DNA from: Cyanophora paradoxa
Lineage: Eukaryota > Glaucocystophyceae > Cyanophorales > Cyanophoraceae
Direction: 5' to 3'
DNA: 64,000 bases
Assembly (NCBI GenBank): GCA_004431415.1
Contig: QPMI01000472.1
Location: forward strand, 62,001-126,000
Every line of letters starts with the position of its first letter. Positions within the stretch are counted from its first letter, which is position 1. The position numbers were made by a program, and so were the translations under genes. Below are positions 17,801-29,732 of the stretch, piece after piece. Below the pieces are notes generated by a model. The model was not told the origin of the DNA. It searched no databases and saw only the letters and a program-made list of their open reading frames with translations.

Positions 17801-20800
17801 TCAGACTGCCCGCAGAACACGTACTCGATCGCGCCGGGCACACCTTGCACCCCGTGCGCGTCGAACGCGTTCACGCAGACGTCAAAGTGGACCTCGGAGT
17901 GCCTGACCTGCTCGTGCACGACTTTCCGTTCGTGCATGCAAGCGTCGCGCCTCACGAGATGCTTTCGCGTTCAGACCCGGCACGGTCTTGCCGTACGCGG
18001 GAGCGTCCGTCTGCATCCCGTGCCCGGCGTTCACCTACTCGGCGCGGGGAGCCGTCGGATCGTGTTTATCCTGTGCGCCGTCCTTCTGGTCGCGGCTGCG
18101 CTCGTTCCTCATCCTTGCGGCAGGCGATCCGGGCTTTGTTCCCACCTCTGACGCATCCACGTGCGAACCGTGGCACGTGACTCAAACAGGCTTGCAACAA
18201 CGTGCAGACCATCTGACCGCTTCGCGCAGCCCCGCCGGAACTTTTCAGGCTGCGAATCGGACGGCCTGCCGAATCTGCCCCGCATTGCATTACTCCCGTG
18301 CTGGCGCTGCCGGCTCGTGCACGCCCTGCGCCGATGGTTCGCAAGTCGCCTCGCTGCCTTGTCTGCGCTGTGGAAAACTGACCGCAATTCAGGCTGGATT
18401 GCACTCGATGACCGGCAGTCCTGCATCGCTTGTGCTGCGGGATCATATCGTGCACAAAACATGACGGACTGCGCAAGGTGCGATCAAAGACATTGGTGAC
18501 GTTGTCAAAGCTTTTTTCGCGTTCCCTCTAAGCAGAGCCACCGTCGATAGATGTCCGTTGAACACCATCGCGATCCAGCCCGGGCTGGCTGCGTGCCAGA
18601 GCTGCCCTCCAGGACAAGTGAGCGCGGCGGACCAGGGATCCTGCGTGCCCTGCGCCTCTGGTCCGCGGAATGCTGCTGGCCATGGCTCCAACGACGTCGA
18701 CGCGCCGCCGCCCATATGCATCTCACCGCCTTCCGCGCTCTCAGGGACGTACCGCAACAGCAGCATGCTGTACTGCAGCCCGGTGCCGTACGGAGCCGTC
18801 GCCAACGTCGGGAGCAGCGTGTACACGGTCCTCAGCTTTCCTCTTTCTGCAGTCGAGCCGCGCTGGTAGCTCATGCGGCGTTCGCCAGATGTGCAATCCC
18901 GGGGAGGTGCCGAACACGGTCCAGTCTGAGTGCAGGCCGTGCGGCAAGGGGAACTACGAGGAGAATCTGCTCTGCAGGACCTGCTCCGGCACCTCGTACA
19001 ATCCTGTGGAAGCCTCCCGCACTTGCCTGGAGTGGCGAGCAGTCTCCCTGCTCGACCCGGCGCGATCGAGAAACTGATGTTTTCGCTTGCAGCGACGGCG
19101 GGTACTACGCGAGCGCAGACAGGCAGGGCTGCCTGCCGTACGCTTTTTATGATCCCGAGAGGCTTTTTCGCGCCTGACCTGTCTTGGCCGCGCAGATGCC
19201 TCGCCGGGCAGTTCTTGGACCCATCGGCGAGCATGACGCAATGCCAAGCCTGTCCCCATGGTGTGTCCACGTCCGCAGCTTTCGCACGCAGATACGGTCA
19301 TGCGCTTTCGCCTCTGCAGGGACGTACAGCACAGCCGGCGCGGCCGCGTGCACGCCCTGCCAGCCTGGACGGCGAGAGCATTCTGACTGTTGCTCACGTT
19401 CGTTCCGCTGAAGTTCTCCAACAGGGTATCGAACGCGGACCGCACCGCCTGCGACCCGTGCGAGGCGGGCAAGTACGAGAGCGGCGGCGTCTGTCTGGAC
19501 TGCCCGCTGAATGCCGTGACGCCGTCGGTCGGCGCCACGTCCTGCACCGAGTGCGGCGCAGGATTCGTCGCGTCTCTCGACAAGCAGAACTGCGACGTGT
19601 GCCCGCTCACTTAGCGCCGCGCTTCGTCCTCCGACGGTCCCTCCGCAGCCGTGCCCGCAGGGGACGACGCGGCCAGCGAACGAGTCCAGCTGCCGACAGT
19701 GCCCCTTCCGGTCCGCCTGCCTGCAGTAGCCGCTTGGCTGCGCGCGGAGAGCTGACCCCTTCTCAGGTTCTACACTCCGGCGGCTGGCGCGTCCTCCTGC
19801 ACGCCCTGGTGCGCCTCGCGGCTCGGCGTCTCGATTATTTCTGTCGACTGAGCTTTCTGAAGCCCGCGGGGTACCGAGAGCTCAGACAATCGTACGGAGT
19901 GCCGTCCCTGCACGGGGGTGCGCTTTCTACGGCCCCGCTGGATCCCAGTACCTAATTAATTCGCTGAACGACGCAGGGGTTCTTCGAGAAGGACGGCCGC
20001 TGCTTCCCCTGCCCCCTCGTGCGTCTAGATCTCGACTTTTCTTCATCGACTTCGCCAGCCACAGGAGATTGAATGCGCTCTTCTAGGGCTCGTTCAGCGA
20101 CATGGGCGCCTTCAACGAATGCCCGAAGTGCCCTAAGGGCACGATCAGCAACGAGGACCGGACCGCCTGCGGGTTCTGCCCTCCGGGGCTGTACGCGAAC
20201 GGCACCTTCTGCGTCCCGGTGCGCTGCCTCGTGCATCTGCGAGGTCGACGCCCTTCCTATTGCTAACGCGCGAAACAGTGCCCGGCGGGCACGATCTCCC
20301 TTCTTGGCGACCTGGCCTGCACGAGATGCAAGCCGGTAGCTGGGCGTCTCGAGCTCGCATATATATTTGCAGGCGCACGTCGCGACCTACGTCGACGCCA
20401 TTGCAGGGGACGGTCTCGAGCGACGACCGGACCGAGTGCAATCCATGTCCAGCGGGGACGTTCCACGGGGAAGGGACGAACATCTGCTTCCCTTGCAAGC
20501 AGGTGCTGCTTTTCGCGTGCCATCAGTCCTTTGCGCGGCTCTGACCGGAGTCCGCAGGGCGAGTTCGCTTCGGCGCGGACCTTTGGGGCCTGCTCCCGGT
20601 GCGACCTCGGGTCGTACAGCGCTCCCGATGGGTTCGGACCCTCCCTTTCGACCGTTTGCTCTTCGAATTCGGGGCGCCCTTACTTTCGCCTCAGCACGCG
20701 CTGTGTCCCTTGCGACGCCGGCTCGTTCATGCCGGTCGGCTCGATAGTCTGCGAGAAGGCCCGCGATTCGGCTTCGAATTCGTTCTGTGGTTGTGGGAAG

Positions 20801-21438
20801 CTTACGACCCGCGTCGCGCAGTGCCCGGCCAACACGTACACGGACCTGCCGGGGCGCGGGGGCTCCTGCGACGAGTGCGAAGGGGGGTACATCGCTTCGA
20901 CCGAGCGCCGCAGCTGCGTCCCGTGCCGCCCGGTGCCTTCTTTCGTCGCGGAGCGGCGTTCTTCTCTCTGAGATGGAAGGCGCGCAGGGCCAGTATCGGA
21001 ACGGGTCCATGCCGATCTGCCTGGACTGTCCCCCTGGGGCCTTCAGCTCGGACTTTGGCTCCCCTTACTGCGGCTACTGGTGCGCGAGACCTTCGCCGCG
21101 CTCTTTCATCCGACTGAAGGATCGCTCAGCCCGCCCGGAGAGGTACCGCGGGAGGACCAGGTCGAGTGCACGCGTGAGCGCGCGCGAGAGGCGCTTCGCC
21201 GCGCCGCCTCACCGTCCCGCAGCGTGCCCGGCCGGCTCGGTCCCCGACACCGCGACCTTCGAGTGCAGCCCGTGCGAAACAAACGCGATCGCTCCCTCGG
21301 CGGGGCTCTCCGAGTGCCAGGTCAGACCATGCTTTTCTTCGAGGGCTGAATTCGAAGCTAACGAGCGTCCTGCAGCTCTGCCCGCCGGGCAACAAGGCGG
21401 ACGCGGCGCGGCGCGTCTGTGTGCCGTGCCATCGGTGC
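14892..21438 (+). CDS. Host multi-exon gene: ectodomain plus cysteine-rich repeats (partial)
   Basis: GC-rich host gene interrupted by the PLV at its left edge and by a LINE at its right edge. Joined exons 14893-15012, 15072-15290, 15351-15460, 15519-15675 and 15730-15845 keep one frame with GT-AG introns of 54-60 bp. They encode an ectodomain-like sequence (PTDFAYTSYTPF, FVWYVHNWFSFAYSG). Further exons reach about 17430. From there to 21424 more than a dozen CxxC...C repeats (CPAGTYSDAGASSC, CDPCEAGKYESGG) resemble GCC2/GCC3 or ephrin-receptor-like modules. It is probably a large cell-surface protein; ligand unknown. Later exon borders were not resolved. Confidence 0.6.
21424..21438. repeat. 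LINE target-site duplication, left
   Basis: CCGTGCCATCGGTGC; the matching copy on the far side of the LINE has one extra C. Confidence 0.65.
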
Positions 21439-22407
21439 CCAATTCAATGAATTCGCACACACCGAGACAATACGGCTAATGATAGAACTGAGGTGTCCGT
21501 AAAGTGTCAAGTCGAAAGATGAGCCTACTGGTTACGCCGGGTAGGGAACCTAACAGCCATCGGACAGGGTGGAGCTAGTCAAGGAGACGTAAACTAAAGC
21601 AAAGCTAACCCAGAGCAGAGAGCTACTACCTATACATCTAGCCTAGCTTAGGACTAGGCTACAGAGAGGACTACCCAGGGGTCTACGAGTGCTGCCTGCT
21701 AGTGCTGCCTGCCTAGGACCGTCGGGACGTCCGGAGCTCGCGGGCTGTTCTACTGTACGGTAGGAAAGCCAGGACGGACCCGCGGTCTAATCTGCCTACT
21801 CTCGACGCGGCCGCGACTACAGTTAGCGCGGCGGGCTCCGCGTCGAGGGGCCGCTCGCCCGAAGCGCGGGTGGAAGCACGTCGGCGTAGAGGGGCCGAGG
21901 GGAATGAGGCGAGGGGGACGTTGCGGGGAAGAAGTGGGCGGACGGAGAAGGTCGGCGCCGGCCGTGGCGGGGAGGGGAGGGTCGGATTTCTCGGTCAGCA
22001 GGGCTTCCAGCCTCGAACCAGCCGCCGCACCCCCGCCGCGGGCAATTGCGAGCCCCCCTCCGCGGCGGTCCTTCAACCCACGGTCCTGGCACGATGGCCG
22101 GGGTATCTGGTGGGTGCAACGACCAGCCGAAGCCTTCCGCCAAGCCTTCCGGTCCATCGTTCCCTCCCTGTCGAGGCGCGAGGAGCGTTGGCGAGGTCGT
22201 GAGTGGGAGGCAGGGCCAAGAGAGCGAGCAGGAGGGCAGAACGGGAGAGGGAGGCAAGGCAGGCGCTCGCTTGGGCGGGCCCAGCGAGTCGGACGGGGCG
22301 GCTATATCTAGTGTGTGCGAGGCTAAGAGTAGAGCAGGGAAGTTTCTCGAGGACTAGGTATGGTGAAGTAGTAGGTAGGTGGTGTCGAGAGTCTCCTCCC
22401 GACGTAG

Positions 22408-22428
22408 CCCCCCCCCCCCCCCCCCCCC
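22408..22428. repeat. Poly-C homopolymer (21 bp)
   Basis: Uninterrupted C run (G run on the LINE sense strand) in the presumed LINE 3' untranslated region. Its length is likely unreliable in any assembly. Confidence 0.9.
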
Positions 22429-22855
22429 TTTCGCGCGACTCGGGGTACCGTTTAGAGCGGGCTAGGATGTGGCTCCCAAGGGCGTACCTTGACGCAATCG
22501 TAGAGCTCTTGGGCGCGGAGCGCCGCCTTCCAGCCCGCGTACTCCGGTGGGCAGTCTGCGTTCCGAGCGGCGTTGAGTAGATTGTGAAGGCGAATCGGCC
22601 CGTCGCAGGCGGCGCAGACTTCCTTACAGGTCCGGGGGCCGCGGGCCCGCTCTCGGGCGCGGGCGCCCGTGCGGGGCGGGCGCGGTCGCTTCTTTGAGGC
22701 CTGGGAGACGCGGCAGTCGCGTTCCCACTCCGCGTTGATTTCGCAGCGACGTGACCAGAGGCGTCGGGCCCGCTCCAGAAGCGTCTGCCGAACGCGTTTA
22801 GCTGCGCGTGCCGCGTACCGGGGTGCAAGGTTCAGGCAGCGTGCGAGGGCGCTTT

Positions 22856-23818
22856 CTAGACTCTGCGGAGCAAGGCCCTGGAGCACCCAGAGGCGCGGGT
22901 ACGCGTACGGCCTACCATCGTAGCTGCGCGCCTCGGCGTCGTCGTCCGCGACGCGGAGGAAGATTGGGACCAGGTCGGGGCAAGGAGGGCTCCTGCTGGC
23001 GGCGCTGTGAGTCCGTGGGCCTCTCTGTATGCGCAGAGCAGAAGTCGGTTCAGTTCGCGAGCAGTCTCCGCGCGGTGCGCGACCGCATGCGGACCCGGGC
23101 ACAGGAAGACGTGCGGGAAAGTTTCAGTCGGGCCTGCGGTAAGAGCCGTCGGTGCCCGGTTCGGGCGGCTGGGGCCCGCTGCTGGTTGGGCATGCGAGGC
23201 CTCTGGTGCAGTCTGGCTGTTCTGTGAGGCTGTCGGGCCGCTAGTCTCTGCACGAGGGAAAGGCGTTCTGGTGGCGCAGCCCGCACAGCGTCCCCCAGGG
23301 TTGCAGGCGGCGTAGAGTTCCTTCTGGTCACGTACCCGGACTTCGTTCGCTGGTAGCGAGCTACAGAGCAGCTGCGTCCGAAACTTGAATAGCGCGTTGC
23401 GGGCTCCATTGGCGCCTTGGAATCGGGAGCCTACGCTCGTTTCCGCATATAGCCCTGCTATGTCTGCGCCGTCGGCGCCTCGGCGCAGGAGCGCGCCAGC
23501 CAGCGGTTGTTGGGTCCAGGCAAAGTGCGTCTGGTGCTCGTGAAGTGCGTCCATGTGTGCCTTGGGGTCCCCTTCCACCCGTCGTGTGCGCCCGTCGGGG
23601 TCGCTGATGGTGAGCACCGCAGGCATGCTGAAGGCCGGCGGCAGAAAGAGAGGTTCATGCCGGTTTTCGTCCGCCAGATCCAGGTCGGCCGCCACGTTCG
23701 CTCCGGCGTCCGCGATGTCGTTGTGGGGTCGCGGGCGTCGCCCTTCGCGTGCGCTTTGACTTTGACGAGTTTGAGCGGCCGCCCGCGCTCCTCTAGCATT
23801 GTCCTGAGCTTGCTCCAT
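22856..23818 (-). pseudogene. LINE: end of RNase H and Cys/His C-terminal region
   Basis: Continues the RNase H domain after a frameshift: HNDIADAGANVAAD carries the last acidic RNase H position. Downstream are CNPGGRCAGC and a second VFLCPGPHAVAHR motif, the Cys/His patterns usual after RNase H in LINE proteins. The frame ends without a clear terminus. Confidence 0.6.
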
Positions 23819-24171
23819 GCGTACAGTTCCGCGGAGCAGGCGTGCCGGATGTATTCCCGCGGGCTGCGGCAGCTCGCGTGCTGGACGAAATCGGAGTACC
23901 AGCGGATCGCGTTCATGTTGTCGACGTGTAGAACCGCTCCGAAAGGCGAGAGCAGGTCAGCCATGAGCACCGCCTGGAGTTCCGCCTTGTTGATCTCCTG
24001 CAGGCCCCGGAGCCGGGCAAAGAAGTCCGTGAGGATACCCGGCGGGTGCAGGCTTGCGCCAGTTCTGAGGTCCGTTTCCGGCCAGTGTACTGCGTAGCCC
24101 GCGCGAGCGTTAACCGTCTGGCCCTCTTTCAGGCTCCCGTCCGTCCAGGCGTACGCTGGGGCGTCGGCCAC
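23458..24171 (-). pseudogene. LINE: RNase H domain
   Basis: RNase H core with AWTDGSLK (first D), NKAELQAVL (E), LHVDNMNAIR (second D) and KVKAHA. This is an RNase H fold, which degrades the RNA strand of the RNA-DNA hybrid during target-primed reverse transcription. The remaining motif lies in the neighbouring frame, so the reading frame is broken near 23720. Confidence 0.75.
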
Positions 24172-25991
24172 GTATGAGCCGCCGGACGCCGCCTCGGCCT
24201 CCAGGTGCTCTTTGCGGTAGCGGGCTTCGAGGCCCTTCCAGGTCTCCAGGTATGCAACCCAACTGTACGGATCGGCCTGATAGTAATATAGCTCGCGCGC
24301 CTCCTTGTTGGAGCTGACCGGGGGCGCTTCATCTTGCGGCAGGGGGGCAAGTCGGGCGGGTTCGCCTCGAGCGTGGCGAGGTGAGCGGCGTCGGGCTCGG
24401 AGAGGAGGTGCCAGTTGACCCTCTCATCGCCCTCCTGCTTTGCCTGCAGCAGCATCCGCCATCGGTGCGCAGTGATGGTCGCGGCCGCCTGCCTGAAGGG
24501 CTTGAAGTATTCAAGACGGGCTTGGCGCAGGACCTGGCGACTGGCGCGCCCCGAGCGCGTCTGTACCTGCCCCTCGCATTCTTCCACGGGGGCGCCCGAC
24601 ACTTCTACTAGCTCCACCGTGCCGGGGATCGTGCAGAGTGCGGACGCGTGCTCTACCCATCCTCCACCGCCGTCCCGTACTTGCCCTCGTCATCGCAGGT
24701 GCTCGTCGCCCGGCAGGCCGCGCCGGCGCCTTGAGGGCAGACGTGGTTGTCGTGCCAGTGGCGGCGGCCCTCTCCCGGTACGATATTAAAGCGGCGCGCA
24801 GCTGGGGCGGGCGGCCCTTCGCGGGGTCCGAGCTGACAGTGGCCATCGCAGCGGCAGTAGGCTCCGTTGGCCTCGTCGTCGGCCTCTTCTGGGACGGGGA
24901 CCCAGTGCTCCAGCCGGCACTCCGTCGCTACTAGGCTGCCGGCCTCGGCCTCAGCGGAGCGGACCCGGCCGATTTCCGGTACCGCATCCGTCTCGTGAAT
25001 CGTTGCGAGGTCGTAGTAGCAGACGAAGTCTCCCGGTTGGTGAATTAACTTCCTTGCCCCGCCCGGAAGCTGTACCATGGCCGAGGAAGGGGTACCGGGC
25101 GGTTGCCGCATGGGTATCGGAGGGCGCCCGAACCGCGCCCGTCGATCGTGAGGGCCTTGGCCACCGCCTTCCACCAGGCGGGCGCTGCCCAAGGGAGCGT
25201 GCCGCGGGGGCGCGGAGGTGCAGGTCTCGCCAGGTGCAGAGGCGTTCCCCATCGCGCGCCGTGACGTCGGACATCCAGTAGAGCCGTGCGCGGTGGAGGG
25301 CGGGCGCAGCCGTGCTGAACACTTCCCGGGGAATGTGTGAGGTAAGCACGAATTCCCGGCGCAGTTCCGCGGGGTCGGGCCAAGTGGCTGCGGGGGGTAC
25401 GGCGTGAACAAGAAGCGGGCGTGGTTGGACTGGATCCGGTAGAGCCGGCGCTGCAGGAGCGGCATCACTGCGGCGATCGCATTCGATCGAGCAAGCTGGC
25501 GTGACACTGGGGCGTTCAGGAACTCGGTCGGCAGCAGCGGGACGCCTAGCTTGCGCTGGAGGTCCCGGATGCGGTGCATCATCACCTGAGATAGCAGCTC
25601 TTCCGGCTCGCCACAGAGGCGGACGAGCAGATCCGTGATTTGGTTCTTGGCCATCATGTGCGCTGTGCGCGGCAGGCTGTACGTGCCGTGGCTCCAGAGC
25701 GCGTAGTTGGAAGTCGATGCCGCCAGGCCCCATGGTGCTTAACCACGCGCATCCAGATGGCATCTAGGCGATCGCACTGCCTCTCTGTGAGCGGCGTCAC
25801 TTTGAGCCCGTAGGCGATCCGCGCCTGCACGACGGCCTCGACAACGTAGCAGGCCTCTTGCGCGGTCAGCTGCTTACGAGCTATGACCGCCACCGTCTCG
25901 CGAGCCTGCGTTTCCATCTGTCTGATCTGCTCCTTCCACGACAGGTTCGCGGTCAGGTAGACGCCGAGCAGCTTGAAATGCTCGCCCGGTT

Positions 25992-26372
25992 TCAGCTTCT
26001 TGCCGACCGGGACGCGGGGATTGCCGAGCAGCGGGGTTCAGGCTCGGGTGAGACGTTGTTGTACGCAAACTCTGTTTTCCGCGCGTTGACGGCGATGTCG
26101 TGCAGGCGGAAGAATTCAGACGCCACGTCCGCGAGCATCTGGATCCCTTCGGCCGATCCGCTCATCCACTGCGTGTCGTCCGCGTAGGCGCTCCCGGTCA
26201 CCCGTGCGGGGCGAAGTCCGCGTCGTCTTCGCCCATGCCCATGACGTACGCGACCCCCGCGCCCCCCTTTTCCTGCTCGAGCCTGTCCAATTCTTGTTGA
26301 GCGCAGAGCAAGGCATCGTAGAAGATGAGCCAGTGGAGCGGGGATTCGATGCCGCCCTGCGGGAGCCCACAT
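25992..26372 (-). pseudogene. LINE: reverse transcriptase palm with YADD
   Basis: Carries the catalytic SAYADDTQW motif of reverse transcriptase plus the following primer-grip-like segment (VNARKTEF). It belongs to the same protein as the upstream frame, from which a shift near 26200 separates it. Confidence 0.75.
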
Positions 26373-27172
26373 TCGAGTTCAAACACGTCTGACAGTCCGT
26401 GGCCCGTGATAGCTCGCGCCCGGCGTCGTTCGAATATGTTGCGGTGCAGGTCGATGTACGTCTCGGGGGCCCCGATGCGTCGGAGGGAGAGCTCCATGCT
26501 GGCCCAGGAAACTGAATCGTACGCCCGTCTGATATCCTGTAGCAAGAGGTAGATGGGCTTGCGGTGCTCCTTAGCGTCCTCTAGAATAGCGACCATTAGG
26601 TGAAGGGCATCATCGGTCGCCTTAGCCTTCCTGAAGCCATAATTTACCCCCTTAAGGATTCCGTGCTTCTCGATGGCCTCGGCTAGCCGTTTCGTGACGA
26701 GGCCCGTCGTTAGCTTGAGGCCAACTTCCTGCAGCGTGATCGGGCGGAGGTTCCCTTCAATGTCTCCGTCCCAGCTCCCGTTCTTGGGGATCCCGAAGAT
26801 ATTGCTCTCACACATCTCGGCGGGCAGGTCGCGCAGGCGGAGGGCCTCGCAGACGATGGCCATCAGGAGCCGACGACCGCGGGGGGGGTACGCCTCTGGA
26901 TCCATGGCGTCCGGCAGGTCGGGGTTCCAGAGCGTCTTCAGGATCGCGTTCGTGCAGTTGGAGGGCCCTCCCGCTCCATCCGTGAGCGAGCGCACGTGTG
27001 CCCCTAGCTCTTCGTACGTAGGCTCAGCCATGACTCCCGCGAAGGCTTCCGCGGTCGCCACGTGCGTCCCGAGGGGGCGGTAGAGCGCGCGCCAGAAGTC
27101 GGGGGCAGGAAGGCTAGCTGGGAGTCGGGTATTAAGTCCGCTGTGCACCCTACCAGGGGTTTCTCTTCGCAC
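26198..27172 (-). pseudogene. LINE: reverse transcriptase, N-terminal motifs
   Basis: 324 codons with typical non-LTR RT motifs in order: IPKNG...NLRPITLQEVGLKL, YGFRKAKATDDAL, LLLQDIRRAYDSV (first catalytic D) and GLPQGGIESPLHWLIFYDALL. The catalytic DD is in the next frame downstream. The polymerase would copy the LINE transcript at the nicked target site. Confidence 0.8.
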
Positions 27173-27636
27173 ACCACTGACGCCAGTGCTCCGCCATCAC
27201 TGCCTTCACCTCCTCGGGGGCCGTGTAAATTTCATAGAAGTTGCCTTCGCGCGCGAGGCGGGTGACGTGCATGATCGGCTCCCCCTGGACCGCTCCAGAA
27301 TGGAGTCTAGATAGCTGCGCAGCTTGCGCGGGTCTGCAAACCGGGCCTGGCGCGCAGTAACGAATTCCTGGATCTGTCGCTGCTTCTCTGCGCGCGTCTC
27401 GTGTTGGTGGCGCCGGCGGACGCGGTTGCGCCATGCGTTCAGCGACCGGAAGTACAGCCGCCACGCTACGTAGCGCCCCGGGAACGGCGCCTCGTCGTCA
27501 GCGTCGCGTACGGGGCGGCGGGGCATGGGTTCGGGTCCGGGGACGAGCCCTTTGATGAGAGCCTCCAGTTTCTCGATCCGGGCGACCAGCGGGGCCGACG
27601 GCAAGCCTCCGGGCGCTTCAACAGTCCATCCAGCGA

Positions 27637-28461
27637 TCAGGCGCTCCACTTTCTTGGACATGACCAGCTGCCACGGCACCGCTCTGCGAGTGGCGGGCGC
27701 GATCCGCGGGCTTTCAAGCATTTGTGTTCCTTAGCGAGTGTCAGCACCGCCTCCGTGGCCTGTCGGTAGAGAGAGCTGACCCGGTCCCTGCGCTCTTGTT
27801 CCGTGCCCGCCGCGCCTAGCGCTTTCTCAAGATCGCTTTCCAGGGCTTGCAGACGGTCTTCTACAGCCTTTCGGAAGGCCGGCAGCTTCTCCTTCTCAAG
27901 TAGGTGCGGTGCGAAGAGCGGCGGCGGGTGCGCCGGGCGGGCATCGCCCGCGGGCGGTCTGGCGAGTTCGGCTTTGAGCAGATCGTAGTCGGCCATGACC
28001 GGGAAGTGGTCAGAGGGGTGCGGTAGCGCCACCTCTGGCGGCAGCGGGTGCACCGCCAGGAGCGCTGGCGCGAGACCTGCAGAGTGCAACACCGCATCGA
28101 TACGTCCTGCCGAGATGACCGCGGCGCCTTCGGCGACGGCGGGCCCGTCCATTTGCTGGTCCTGTTCCGAGTCCGAGTCGTCGGCGCCGTCGTCCCCGCC
28201 ATCCTCTTCGGCGCCGTGCTGGCTCGGGCCGCGCCTGATGAAGGTAACTTCGTGTTCGTGGCCTTTCTGTGTCGCCGCGTCAACTAGTGCCCAGGTGCCG
28301 GTCAGTTTTCCCCACCACTCGCGTTCCGGCGTCCAGGACTGGACGAACCGTCCGCGCGGATGCGGGACGTGGCCGGCGTCTTCACGGAGTTCCAGTCGCC
28401 GAGAAGGATGAGGTGCGCGGTCGAGCGCGATCGGAAGTCCGCGTAGATGCGCTCGATGCAT
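27637..28461 (-). pseudogene. LINE: end of EEP endonuclease and linker
   Basis: After a frameshift the endonuclease continues with RIDAVLHSAG and the SDHFPV motif (catalytic D and H of the APE-type fold), followed by a charged linker towards the RT. Confidence 0.65.
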
Positions 28462-29648
28462 TCGAGGAGCGCCGCCTGATCGGTCTTGTGCTCAGGCTTC
28501 CGCTGGGTGGCCGGCATGTATACGCTCACTACGAAGAGCTGGCGGTTTCCCTTAAAGCGCATTTCACAGCCGGCAAGCCGGCCCGGGTAGTGATAGTGGC
28601 GCGCGATGTGCCGCGCCCAGGGCGCCGCCACCCATAGCGCCGCTCCGTTTCCTTTCGGTTTTGTTTTCTTAATTGAGTGGATTAGGCGACCCCGCGTGAT
28701 CGAGCTCTTGGGGGGCTCGCCGGGCTCCGCTGCCGGGGTGAAGAGCGCCGAGTGCAGTTCGGCGCGCGTGACTGAGAGCTCTTGGAGAGCCATCACGTCG
28801 ACCCCCCATTTCACGGCGAAGTCTTCGGCCTGCTGAAGCCGGCCCTCGGACGTGCCCCGCACGTTAAAGGTCATCATCCTGAGATTCCCCTCCGGCTTGT
28901 GGCGCATGAGCGATGGGGGCGGGCCTATGAGGGGGCTCCCTGAGGCGTAATGGGTGGTTGGGAAAAGGTCGCCAAACGAGATATGCCCCGGAGCGTTAGT
29001 GTTGACGTCTACAGCGGCAGACACGTTAGGGGGTCGGACAGCGTCTAGGGTTGGAGGATGTCTGTGCTCGGCGGGACGCGCGCAGCGGTCCGACTGATCA
29101 GCTAGTTGGTCACATCTGGCTGCCCAGAGATGCGCGTGCACGTGGTTCCAGGCGTGCGTGTGCCTAGCCGCCCCGGACCCGTCGCCTGTGCGCCGCATCG
29201 TCCAAGTCTCAAAAGTCTGCGGTCGGGAAGCCGTCAAATTACAGCTGACACGTACAGTAGCGGCCTCGCAGGAAAGGGGCGCTAAATGCGCGTCTGGGCG
29301 GGAAATGGGCGATGCGGCTTGCCCAGCCTCAGCGACTTGGCGCTTGGGGGAGGAGGAGGAGGCGGGTCTGAGAGCGGGTCGGTAGAGAGCGGGTCGGCAG
29401 CGGGTGTATGGCGAGGCGTGGCCAGGGAGGCCAGACGTAGCTCGGCAAGGAGATTGATTCAAGAGGGCGGTCCAGGGTGTGCGTGAGACGCGGTAACTGC
29501 TTGCAGTTACATCACCCAGGGACTCCCGGGCGATGTTGCCGCGTTGGCGGGGCGGTTTGGAGAGAGTGGCCGGCATACCTACGCAGACATCGCGGCGGAC
29601 GCTACCTAGGCTGTCGCGGCCTCTACTCTCGCACTGGTGATCGCGCAC
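28302..29648 (-). pseudogene. LINE: APE-type endonuclease (EEP) domain
   Basis: The C-terminal half of this 448-codon frame shows the EEP motifs LRMMTFNVRG, MALQEL, FVVSVYMP and LILLGDWNSV, which cut the target DNA for first-strand priming. The N-terminal half is low-complexity and may be 5' untranslated sequence. The domain's last motif is in the adjacent frame. Confidence 0.75.
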
Positions 29649-29716
29649 GCAGCGCTACGCTGCGAGCTAGGCGGGTTGGCAGGCGCCTTCCTGTTTTTTT
29701 CCCACGGGGGGTATCC

Positions 29717-29732
29717 CCGTGCCCATCGGTGC
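29717..29732. repeat. LINE target-site duplication, right
   Basis: CCGTGCCCATCGGTGC, matching the left copy with one inserted C. Confidence 0.65.

Larger units (their letters stand above)
21439..29716 (-). mobile_element. LINE (non-LTR retrotransposon) with endonuclease, RT and RNase H
   Basis: An 8.3-kb element inserted antisense inside the host cysteine-rich gene. Read on the minus strand it encodes an exonuclease-endonuclease-phosphatase (APE-type) domain, reverse transcriptase, RNase H and a terminal Cys/His region. This order is found in RNase H-bearing LINE clades such as I-like elements. Frames are broken by several shifts. It is flanked by an imperfect ~15-bp target duplication. No poly(A) tail is seen. 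The last ~1 kb before the 3' end (21439-22450) has no recognisable gene and includes a 21-base C run. Confidence 0.85.

Noticed and set aside
22073-22828. 251-codon minus-strand frame near the LINE 3' end
   Set aside because: Low-complexity Arg/Ser/Ala sequence in GC-rich DNA; part may be LINE protein, but no motif supports the frame.
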